A stretch of 5,433 nt of DNA, from the NCBI GenBank assembly GCA_035371905.1, contig DAORXQ010000103.1, forward strand, positions 1 to 5,433. The letters run 5' to 3'. The DNA is from a bacterium (lineage in GTDB: Bacteria > Ratteibacteria > UBA8468 > B48-G9 > JAFGKM01). Position numbers and translations under genes: made by a program. Positions 1 to 5,433 of this stretch are shown one piece after another. Positions within the stretch are counted from its first letter, which is position 1. Each line of letters opens with the position of its first letter. The notes under the pieces are model-generated. The model searched no databases and had not been told where the DNA came from. It was given only the letters and a program-made list of their open reading frames with translations.

Positions 1-1913
1 AAACATTAAGTGTTATTACAGATGAGGAAATAAAAAAAATTGATGACTATTTTGAAAAAGCTAAAGAAAAAGGAGAAAAGGCAGAAGGAAAAAAGGAGAT
101 AATAGAAGAAAAAGGGAAACCCGAAAAAGAAGAAAAATTAAAAGAAGAAGTAATAAAAAAAGAAATTATTTTAACGGGGAAAGAGAATATAAAAGAGTTA
201 TCAGAAAAAATCCAGATACAATCTACTGAAATACAAAAGTTCCTGCTTGAACAAAAAATAATTGTCAATATCAATCAAACTCTTAGAAAAGATATAATCC
301 AAAAAATCTGTGAAAATTTCAACTTTATTCCTGTATTTAAAGAAGAACAACAACCTAAAATTTTAGAAAAAACAGAAAAAGAAGAGAAACCAATATATGT
401 TAAAAGAGCACCTGTAGTTACTGTTATGGGACATGTAGACCATGGAAAAACAACAATACTTGATAAAATAAGAAACAGTAAGGTTGCGGAAAAAGAATTC
501 GGTCAGATTACTCAAAAAATAGGTGCATATAAAGTTAATTTACCCGAAGGTTCAATTGTCTTTCTTGATACTCCTGGACATGAAGCATTTACAGCGATGA
601 GAGCAATGGGAGCTAAAATTACAGATATAGTAGTTCTTGTTGTTGCTGCTGATGAAGGAGTAAAACCACAGACAATTGAAGCTTTAGACCACGCTAAATC
701 TGCTAATGTACCTATAATAGTTGCCATAAATAAAATTGACAGACCAAATGCAAATCCAGAAAAAGTTAAACAGCAACTTTCTGAATATGGATTAATTCCA
801 GAAGAATGGGGAGGAAATACAGTTTATGTAAATGTTTCTGGATTAACAGGACAAGGAATAAATGATTTACTTGAAATGATACTTCTTGTTGGAGAAATGC
901 TTGAATTAAAAGCAATTATAAACTGCAAATGTAATGGAACTGTCATTGAATCTTCAGTTGATAAATTCAGAGGTCCTGTAATAAGTGTACTTATTGAAAA
1001 TGGAAAATTAAAAGTTGGAGACCCTTTTATTGTTGGTAGTACCTGGGGAAAAGTAAGAGCAATTATTGATGAGTGGGGTAAAAGATTAAATGAAGCAGGT
1101 CCATCTACTCCTGTTGAAATACTTGGTGCTCATGAAATAGCAATTCCGGGAGAAAAATTTAGAGTAGTTGATTCGGAAAAAGAAGCAAAGGATTTTTCAG
1201 AGAAATTAAAAAGGGAAAAAGAAAGTATTGTAATCCCGGTAAAAAGATTGACATTAAAAGACCTTTATGAAGAAATAAAAAAAGGAGAGGTGAAAGAATT
1301 AAATGTTATTTTAAAAACTGACTTTTATAATTCAATAGATGCAATTAAAAATGTTTTTAACAAAATTCCACAGAATGAAATAAAAATTAATATAATTCAT
1401 GCTGGAACTGGACCTATAAGTGAATCAGATGTTTTACTTGCTTCTGCTTCCAATGGTATTGTTCTTGGATTTAAGGTTCCTGTAGAACCAAAAGCAAAAG
1501 AACTTGCAAAAAAAGAAAATATTGAAGTTAGAACTTATGAATTAATATATGATATTGGAGATGATATTATAAAAGCAATAGAGGGAATGCTTGAACCGGA
1601 AATAAAAGAAGAAATGGTTGGTCAGGCACTTGTAAAAAAAGTTTTTAAACTTGCAAAAAACAATATAGTTGCTGGTTGTGTAGTAGTAAGTGGTAAAGTA
1701 GTAAAAAATTCAAAAATTAAGATAGTAAGAAACGGAAAAGTTATTTTTGAAGGAAATTTAACAAGTTTAAAAAGATTTAAGGATACCGTAAATGAAGTAA
1801 ATTATAATAATGAATGTGGTATTGGAATTGACAATTTCTATGAATTTCAGGAAGGAGATATAATTCAATCTTTTATTACTATTGAGGTGCCCAGAAAATT
1901 AAAAGGAGGGTAA
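1..1913 (+). CDS. infB: Translation initiation factor IF-2 (5'-truncated)
   Basis: IF-2 is the GTPase that brings initiator fMet-tRNA to the 30S subunit and promotes 50S joining. The reading frame is open from base 3 and shows 636 residues (numbered from that codon). Residues 1-20 resemble the end of a first IF2_N subdomain. A Lys/Glu-rich linker follows (about 20-52), then a second IF2_N domain (about 54-112, LTGKENIKELSEKI). The G domain starts near 138: G1 GHVDHGKT at 143-150, a switch I segment GQITQKIGAY at 167-176, G3 DTPGH at 189-193, G4 NKID at 243-246 and a relaxed G5 SGL at 279-281. The beta-barrel, domain III (SESDVLLASASN) and the fMet-tRNA-binding C-terminal domain (SLKRFKD, ECGIGIDNF) follow. 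The ATG at 426 lies inside the G domain and is not the start. The missing N-terminus is probably about 30-50 residues (inference). The gene ends 3 nt before the HIT gene, whose Shine-Dalgarno lies in its last codons. Switch I has Q and K where GGITQHIGA is usual. Confidence 0.97.
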   Translation, partial: TLSVITDEEIKKIDDYFEKAKEKGEKAEGKKEIIEEKGKPEKEEKLKEEVIKKEIILTGKENIKELSEKIQIQSTEIQKFLLEQKIIVNINQTLRKDIIQKICENFNFIPVFKEEQQPKILEKTEKEEKPIYVKRAPVVTVMGHVDHGKTTILDKIRNSKVAEKEFGQITQKIGAYKVNLPEGSIVFLDTPGHEAFTAMRAMGAKITDIVVLVVAADEGVKPQTIEALDHAKSANVPIIVAINKIDRPNANPEKVKQQLSEYGLIPEEWGGNTVYVNVSGLTGQGINDLLEMILLVGEMLELKAIINCKCNGTVIESSVDKFRGPVISVLIENGKLKVGDPFIVGSTWGKVRAIIDEWGKRLNEAGPSTPVEILGAHEIAIPGEKFRVVDSEKEAKDFSEKLKREKESIVIPVKRLTLKDLYEEIKKGEVKELNVILKTDFYNSIDAIKNVFNKIPQNEIKINIIHAGTGPISESDVLLASASNGIVLGFKVPVEPKAKELAKKENIEVRTYELIYDIGDDIIKAIEGMLEPEIKEEMVGQALVKKVFKLAKNNIVAGCVVVSGKVVKNSKIKIVRNGKVIFEGNLTSLKRFKDTVNEVNYNNECGIGIDNFYEFQEGDIIQSFITIEVPRKLKGG

Positions 1914-1916
1914 AAT

Positions 1917-2252
1917 ATGAATTGTGTATTTTGTAAAATTATAAATAATGAGATAAAAAGTGATAAAATTTATGAAGATGATGATATGGTTTGTATAAGA
2001 GATATAAATCCACAGGCACCCGTTCATATACTTATAATTCCCAAAAAACATATAGAAAAACTTTACGAAGTAGAAGATACATTTCTCCTGGGGAAAATGC
2101 TAAAAATTGCCTGTCAAATCGCAGAAAAAGAAGGGATAAAGGATTCTGGTTTTAGGATAGTAATTAATACTAATAGAAATGCAGGACAGAGTGTAGACCA
2201 TATTCATGTTCATCTTATAGGCGGAAGAATAATGATGTGGCCACCGGGGTAA
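1917..2252 (+). CDS. HIT family protein, HINT subfamily (purine nucleoside phosphoramidase-like)
   Basis: This is a 111-residue cytoplasmic histidine-triad protein of the HINT branch, whose members hydrolyse adenosine/guanosine 5'-phosphoramidates and related aminoacyl-AMP adducts. The histidine triad HIHVHLI lies at 95-101; by comparison with HINT1 the middle His97 should be the nucleophile. The C-terminal GGRIMMWPPG closely matches the GGRxMxWPPG ending of HINT1 orthologues, and GQSVDHIHVH matches GQSVYHVHLH with Tyr replaced by Asp. Cys3, Cys6, His45 and His95 could form the structural zinc site found in several bacterial HIT proteins (inference). The length is normal for the family. The start is supported by AGGAGG at 1904-1909, seven bases upstream and inside the end of infB. 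It lies 3 nt after infB and 4 nt before the lipoprotein gene, so co-transcription is likely. The physiological substrate cannot be told from sequence. Confidence 0.95.
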   Translation: MNCVFCKIINNEIKSDKIYEDDDMVCIRDINPQAPVHILIIPKKHIEKLYEVEDTFLLGKMLKIACQIAEKEGIKDSGFRIVINTNRNAGQSVDHIHVHLIGGRIMMWPPG

Positions 2253-2256
2253 TAAA

Positions 2257-2823
2257 ATGAAAAAAATAATTAAAAATCTAATTTTATTTTCCTTTATGTT
2301 TTTCATTTTTGTTTCCTGTACAAAAAAGAAAAACGAAGAAATTATTTCTAAAGATGAAAAGATTGCTGAATTTTCATTAAAACACTTTTCAAAAAATTAT
2401 TCGATTACTTTGATTGGAGAAAGTGCCGAAATAACAGAAAATAAAAATACTAAAATTTCTGCACCTAATTTATCATTAAAAACAGATAAAGAAATTATAG
2501 AGATTAAAACTGATAAAGAAGGTAAAGGTGAAATAAAAATTGATCCGGAAAATAAAAAACTTAAAGAGATTATGATAACAGGAAAAGTGATTATTTTATA
2601 TAAGGATAAAACTACTGAAAATGTAACAATGGAAATCACCTGTGGAAAAGTTAGTTATATTGATGAAAAAAGAGAAATGATTTTTGAAGAAAAACCGTTA
2701 ATAAAAAGAGGAAAAAATAAATTTTCGGGAGAAAAAGTAATTTACAATATTGATAATAATACAATAGAAATAAAAGGGAATGTACATGTTGAAATTGTAC
2801 CTGAAGAAAAAGTTTCTAAATAA
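2257..2823 (+). CDS. lptC: LptC-like LPS export lipoprotein (OstA/LptA-fold periplasmic domain)
   Basis: This 188-residue protein has a lysine-rich n-region, a hydrophobic stretch (about 8-19) and a lipobox-like FVSC with Cys21, so it is probably a lipoprotein. The mature part is beta-rich. It opens with a segment of LptC type (IAEFSLKHF, then GESAEI) and ends with short OstA-type repeats (GKVSYIDEKREMIFEEKPL, FSGEKVIYNIDNNTIEIKG, NVHVEI). LptC proteins pass lipopolysaccharide from the inner-membrane LptBFG transporter to the periplasmic LptA bridge. The length is about that of E. coli LptC (191), but E. coli LptC is held by a transmembrane helix, whereas this one seems to be lipid-anchored. 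LptA is less likely because LptA is soluble and lacks the N-terminal part. The family call rests on pattern similarity because these proteins diverge strongly. The ribosome binding site is weak (GGGG at 2246-2249, in the HIT gene's end), suggesting translational coupling. The 3' end overlaps the spoIID-like gene in another frame. Confidence 0.75.
   Translation: MKKIIKNLILFSFMFFIFVSCTKKKNEEIISKDEKIAEFSLKHFSKNYSITLIGESAEITENKNTKISAPNLSLKTDKEIIEIKTDKEGKGEIKIDPENKKLKEIMITGKVIILYKDKTTENVTMEITCGKVSYIDEKREMIFEEKPLIKRGKNKFSGEKVIYNIDNNTIEIKGNVHVEIVPEEKVSK
2774..2779 (+). promoter_or_regulatory. Ribosome binding site for the spoIID-like gene, inside lptC
   Basis: AAGGGA lies inside the lptC-like coding region. 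It is six bases from the ATG at 2786 but directly abuts the in-frame ATG at 2780. Normal Shine-Dalgarno spacing therefore favours 2786 as the start. Confidence 0.5.
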
Positions 2824-3685
2824 TGTTTTCCTTTTTTTCATGTGTATAAATTATTTTATTTTTGCTGAAGAAGAAACAATATTTATAAAATTACTTGAAG
2901 GAAATACTGTTAAAGAAATTGAAATAGAGGAATATATTTCTGGTGTAGTTGTAAAAGAAATGGGAGAAAATTGGCCAGTTGAGGCATTAAAGGCACAGGC
3001 AGTTGTTTCAAGAACTTATTTAATATGGAAAATAAGTACAAACAAAAGAAATTATTATCATATTGAAAATTCAATAAACCACCAATTATATAAAGATTGT
3101 AAAGATGAAAAAATAAAATCCATATTACTTGAAACAAAAGGAGAAGTTTTATTGACAGAAAATGAAAAAATAGTTCCTGTTTTTTTTCACGCATGTTCAG
3201 GTGGTATAACTGCAAATCCTTCTGATGTCTGGAAGGGGAAATATCCTTTAAATTATTCAGTTATAGATCCGTATTCAGAAGATAATCCTTTTTCTTACTG
3301 GGAAAAAAATATTTCAAAAAATTACCTTTCAAAAATTTTAGGATGTTCAATAGAAAAAATTGAAGTAATTGAAAGAGACCAAACTAATAGAGTAAAACTT
3401 TTGCAAATTACAACAAAAAATGGTAATATAAAATTAAGAGGAACAGAATTTAGAGAAAAAATTAATCAAAAAACAGAGGTTTATTTTAATAATCCTTATA
3501 TAATTCCCAGTACACTGTTTGAAGTTCGGGACAAAGGAGATTCTATAACTTTTATTGGTAAAGGTTATGGACATGGTGTAGGGCTTTCTCAATATGGTGC
3601 AAAAAAAATGGCAGAAATTGGATTTGACTATAAAGACATATTAAAATTTTATTTTCCTGGGTTAAAAATAAAAAAAATTTATTAA
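2786..3685 (+). CDS. SpoIID/LytB domain protein, secreted peptidoglycan lytic transglycosylase-like
   Basis: The product has 299 residues from the start preferred here (301 from the in-frame ATG at 2780). SpoIID-family enzymes cleave peptidoglycan glycan strands that have been stripped of stem peptides, outside the cytoplasmic membrane. Lys-rich residues 1-9 and a hydrophobic stretch (about 10-26) ending at FA-EEE form a probable signal peptide. The SpoIID domain fills the rest. It includes GVVVKEM, whose Glu58 aligns with the catalytic Glu of Bacillus SpoIID (family knowledge), EALKAQAVVSRTY (66-78), HACSGG in the middle, a DP motif after VWKGKYPLNYSV, and the C-terminal signature GYGHGVGLSQYGA (259-271), followed by the YKDILKFYFPG ending. 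The gene overlaps lptC by 38 nt and is followed 16 nt later by hpf. Homologues occur in many non-sporulating bacteria, so it does not imply sporulation. A role in division or cell-wall turnover alongside LPS export is an inference from context. Confidence 0.92.
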   Translation: MLKLYLKKKFLNNVFLFFMCINYFIFAEEETIFIKLLEGNTVKEIEIEEYISGVVVKEMGENWPVEALKAQAVVSRTYLIWKISTNKRNYYHIENSINHQLYKDCKDEKIKSILLETKGEVLLTENEKIVPVFFHACSGGITANPSDVWKGKYPLNYSVIDPYSEDNPFSYWEKNISKNYLSKILGCSIEKIEVIERDQTNRVKLLQITTKNGNIKLRGTEFREKINQKTEVYFNNPYIIPSTLFEVRDKGDSITFIGKGYGHGVGLSQYGAKKMAEIGFDYKDILKFYFPGLKIKKIY

Positions 3686-3701
3686 ATGAGAAGGAGAAAA
3701 A

Positions 3702-3986
3702 ATGGATATAAAAATTTATTCAGAAGTAGAAATAAATAAAGAATTTGAAGATTACATAAAGGAAAAAATTGAAAAGTTAAAAAAATTTGTATTTGATGAT
3801 GGATATGCTGAATTTTACATAAAAAAAGATGGGCCTTTATTTTTAACAGAGATTTATTTACATTCAAAAAATATAAAAGTTTTTCTAAAAGAAAAAGATA
3901 ACGATGTAAATAAAAGTGTTGAAAATTTACTGGACAAAGCAAAAGTAAAGTTAAGAAAATTACATGATAAAATTGTAAACAAATAA
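3702..3986 (+). CDS. hpf: Ribosome hibernation promoting factor, short form (HPF/RaiA family)
   Basis: This 94-residue protein matches the N-terminal S30AE/HPF domain only. It starts MDIKIYS, followed by a helix (EFEDYIKEKIEKLKKF), a strand ending EIYLHSKNIKVFLKEK and a second, Lys-rich helix (DVNKSVENLLDKAKVKLRKL). HPF binds the 30S decoding region in starved or stationary cells and blocks translation. The long-form C-terminal dimerisation domain is absent, so this is the short type known from Gram-negative bacteria, where a separate factor such as RMF helps form 100S dimers; none is visible here. AAGGAG at 3691-3696 lies five bases before the ATG. The 16-nt gaps on both sides and the following ptsN-like gene match the hpf-ptsN order of many proteobacterial rpoN clusters. 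The sequence is divergent, but length, layout and neighbours agree. Confidence 0.87.
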   Translation: MDIKIYSEVEINKEFEDYIKEKIEKLKKFVFDDGYAEFYIKKDGPLFLTEIYLHSKNIKVFLKEKDNDVNKSVENLLDKAKVKLRKLHDKIVNK

Positions 3987-4002
3987 AAAAGGAGGAAAAA
4001 AA

Positions 4003-4476
4003 ATGAAAATAGTTGATTATTTAAAAGAAGATTGTATTATTACTAATCTCAAAAGTAGAGATAAAAAGGGAGTATTAAGAGAAATAATAAAAACACTTGA
4101 AAAAAATGGATATGTGAAAGATAGCGAAAAAATATTGGAAACAGTTATGGATAGAGAAAAACTTGGTTCAACAGGTATTGGACAGGGAATTGCAATTCCT
4201 CATGCAAAAACAGACCAGATAAATGATATTATATGTGCACTTGGACTTTCACAAACAGGAGTGGATTTTGATTCTCTTGACGGAGAACCTGTTTATATAG
4301 TATTTCTTGTTCTTGCACCGACAAAATCTATAGGTCAACATTTAAAAACTCTTGCAAAAATAGCAAGATTACTGAAAGACAAAGTTTTCAGGAATGCTTT
4401 AAGAAACTGTAAAACACCAGAAGAAGCAATTAAAATCATAAAAGAAGATGAAGAAAAATTGAATAGTCTATCTTAA
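4003..4476 (+). CDS. ptsN: PTS EIIA domain protein, PtsN (EIIA-Ntr)-like
   Basis: This 157-residue cytoplasmic protein is a single PTS EIIA domain of the fructose/nitrogen type (PTS_EIIA_2). EIIA-Ntr proteins receive phosphate from an HPr-like carrier and act by protein-protein contact, for example on potassium uptake and nitrogen control in Gram-negative bacteria. The active-site His67 is in GIAIPHAKT, after the typical REKLGSTGIGQGIAIPH run (from Arg51). Other family landmarks are ISxLKSRDKKGVL-like residues near 13-25, the core segment PVYIVFLVLAP and QHLKTLAKIARLLKD. The length equals the usual 150-165. AAGGAGG at 3989-3995 supports the start, with seven bases of spacing. No IIB or IIC transporter domain is attached or adjacent, which favours a regulatory rather than a sugar-transport role. 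It lies between hpf and ptsI, so its likely phosphate source is encoded next door, although no HPr gene is in the window. A stand-alone fructose-type IIA cannot be fully excluded. Confidence 0.92.
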   Translation: MKIVDYLKEDCIITNLKSRDKKGVLREIIKTLEKNGYVKDSEKILETVMDREKLGSTGIGQGIAIPHAKTDQINDIICALGLSQTGVDFDSLDGEPVYIVFLVLAPTKSIGQHLKTLAKIARLLKDKVFRNALRNCKTPEEAIKIIKEDEEKLNSLS

Positions 4477-4488
4477 AAAAATTAAAAA

Positions 4489-5433
4489 ATGAAAAAAATA
4501 AAAGGAATTCCAGCTTCCCCAGGGTTTGCTATTGGAAAAGCAAGAAAGGTGAATGATGATTTTTTTTCTTTTAGTGAAATAAAAAAAATAAAAGAAGAAG
4601 ATGTAGATGAAGAAATTAAAAGATTTCATGAAAGTATTACCAAGACAGAAAATGAAATTCAGCAAATTATAAACAACATAAAGAAAATAACAGATAAGGA
4701 ATATGCAGAAATTTTTTCTTTTCATCTTTCTATCCTTAGAGATAAAAATTTAATGGAGCGAATAGAAAAGATTATAAAAAGAGAAAGGGTTTCTGCTGAA
4801 ACAGCCGTAAAGAAATTTGTTGTTAATTTGAATAAGGAATTTTCTGAAAATAATCTTAAAACAAGGAAAAAAGAAATACTGGATATTTTTGAAAGAATAA
4901 TTGCAAATTTAATTAAAAAAAATGACAGATTAAAAGATATAAAAGATGGAATTCTTGTGGCAAATGATCTTTCTCCAACACAGACTGTTTCAATTGATAA
5001 AAAATATATAAAGGGCTTTGTGATTTCTATGGGAACAGAAACATCTCATACCGCTATAGTAGCAAAAGCCCTTGAAATTCCTGCAGTTGTTGGGATAAAA
5101 GAAAATATTGAGGAGATAAAAGATGGTGACACAATTTTAATTGATGGTTATGAAGGTACTGTAATAGTCAATCCCACTCAAATAGAAATTGAAAAGGTAA
5201 AAAGTAAAGAAAAGGAAATTAGAAAATTCAGGAAAAAAATATATATTTTGAAAGGTAAAAAAACCATAACTTCTGATGGAAAAGAAATAAATTTATATGC
5301 AAATATTCAACTACCTGAGGAAGTTGAAACTGCTTTAAAGTATGGAGCAGAAGGGATTGGTTTATTCAGAACAGAGTATCTTTACTTAAAAAGAAAAGAT
5401 TTACCAACGGAAGAAGAACAATTTCTTTCATAT
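4489..5433 (+). CDS. ptsI: PTS Enzyme I, phosphoenolpyruvate-protein phosphotransferase (3'-truncated)
   Basis: Enzyme I takes phosphate from phosphoenolpyruvate onto a histidine and passes it to HPr, the first step of the PTS. The frame is open to the window end, giving 315 residues of an expected 570-580. It starts with the family N-terminus KGIPASPGFAIGKA. The helical HPr-binding region follows (about 30-145, with FSFHLSILRD). Next is the swivelling phosphohistidine domain, with the phospho-acceptor His187 in GTETSHTAIVAK (E. coli His189) and IPAVVG after it. The PEP-binding barrel begins near 272 (NLYANIQLPEEVETAL), with GLFRTEYLY containing Arg294, the equivalent of E. coli PEP-binding Arg296. 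There is no GAF domain, so this is standard Enzyme I rather than PtsP. The Cys active site and the rest of the barrel lie beyond the window. The start follows ptsN by 12 nt with no recognisable Shine-Dalgarno; the surrounding bases are nearly all A/T. Neither ptsH nor hprK precedes it. Confidence 0.96.
   Translation, partial: MKKIKGIPASPGFAIGKARKVNDDFFSFSEIKKIKEEDVDEEIKRFHESITKTENEIQQIINNIKKITDKEYAEIFSFHLSILRDKNLMERIEKIIKRERVSAETAVKKFVVNLNKEFSENNLKTRKKEILDIFERIIANLIKKNDRLKDIKDGILVANDLSPTQTVSIDKKYIKGFVISMGTETSHTAIVAKALEIPAVVGIKENIEEIKDGDTILIDGYEGTVIVNPTQIEIEKVKSKEKEIRKFRKKIYILKGKKTITSDGKEINLYANIQLPEEVETALKYGAEGIGLFRTEYLYLKRKDLPTEEEQFLSY

Noticed and set aside
47..274. Open minus-strand frame opposite the IF-2 N-terminal region.
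   Set aside because: It is a Phe/Ser-rich antisense shadow of a Lys/Glu-rich coding stretch. It has no recognisable motif and lies wholly inside infB.
426..428. ATG at 426 as the start of infB.
   Set aside because: It lies directly before the GHVDHGKT loop, within the first strand of the G domain. The same frame is open upstream to the window edge and encodes IF2_N-type sequence.
512..727. Open minus-strand frame opposite the IF-2 G domain.
   Set aside because: It overlaps the strongly conserved infB motifs on the other strand, and the product resembles no family.
2257..2823. Calling the 188-residue lipoprotein LptA instead of LptC.
   Set aside because: It has a lipid anchor and an N-terminal EFSL...GESAEI segment of LptC type, followed by only a short OstA-type tail. 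The hpf-ptsN context fits either, so LptC is preferred with moderate confidence.
2832..2838. T-run as a terminator; also the T-run at 3180-3187.
   Set aside because: There is no GC-rich hairpin before either run. Both lie inside the SpoIID coding region and are explained by base composition.
2780..2850. A frameshift that would fuse the lptC-like and spoIID-like genes.
   Set aside because: The first gene ends after a complete LptC-type domain, and the second has its own signal peptide and ribosome binding site. Two overlapping genes explain the sequence better.
2910..3215. Minus-strand frame of about 100 codons, rich in Leu and Phe, suggesting a membrane protein.
   Set aside because: The hydrophobicity comes from the complement of A-rich codons in the SpoIID gene. 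There is no ribosome binding site or family signature. Similar frames at 2100-2306, 2397-2639, 3682-3942 and 4468-4725 were rejected for the same reason.
3601..3608. Run of eight A bases in the spoIID-like gene as a slippage or recoding site; similar runs at 32-39 and 3670-3677.
   Set aside because: The reading frames continue intact through them with conserved protein motifs, and such runs are expected at this AT content.
2786..3685. SpoIID as evidence for an endospore former.
   Set aside because: The domain is widespread in non-sporulating bacteria, and no other sporulation gene is in the window.
1..5433. A new defence system, CRISPR array, mobile element, tRNA, riboswitch or origin.
   Set aside because: All seven genes belong to known core families and the longest intergenic gap is 16 nt. 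No direct repeat array, inverted terminal repeats or structured RNA could be seen.

Overview
The window is a very AT-rich, gene-dense bacterial segment (roughly 30 % GC by eye) with seven genes, all on the + strand. It starts inside infB and ends inside ptsI. The order is infB (5'-truncated), a HINT-type HIT protein, an LptC-like lipoprotein, a SpoIID/LytB-type peptidoglycan lytic enzyme, a short ribosome hibernation factor (HPF), a PTS EIIA of the nitrogen/fructose type (PtsN-like), and PTS Enzyme I (ptsI, 3'-truncated). Gaps between genes are 3, 4, 16, 16 and 12 nt, and the lptC-like and spoIID-like genes overlap. No promoter-like gap, hairpin terminator, RNA gene, insertion sequence, CRISPR array or intergenic stretch of any length is visible. 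The simplest reading is one long co-directional transcription unit.

The organism looks like a low-GC diderm (outer-membrane) bacterium. The LptC-like protein implies lipopolysaccharide export, and the hpf-ptsN pair next to an lpt gene resembles the lptC-lptA-lptB-rpoN-hpf-ptsN cluster of Gram-negative bacteria. Strong AGGAGG-type ribosome binding sites precede several genes. AGA dominates the arginine codons and A-runs are common. I cannot name the lineage from this window. An uncultivated diderm phylum is plausible (Omnitrophota-like groups were considered), but this is a guess.

Region by region: 1-1913 encodes translation initiation factor IF-2, lacking probably only its first few dozen residues. 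1917-2252 encodes a purine-nucleotide hydrolase of the HINT family. 2257-3685 is an envelope pair, with an LPS-transport lipoprotein overlapping a secreted glycan-strand lytic transglycosylase-like protein. 3702-5433 is a stress and phosphotransfer block: ribosome hibernation, a phosphorylatable EIIA with its active-site His, and Enzyme I with its phospho-acceptor His. Together they join translation, envelope assembly and PEP-dependent regulatory phosphorylation in one locus.

No clearly new biological system is present. The points worth a second look are organisational: spoIID sits where lptA/lptB/rpoN would be expected, ptsI follows ptsN directly without ptsH or hprK, the LptC is lipid-anchored, and the IF-2 switch I motif differs from the usual form.
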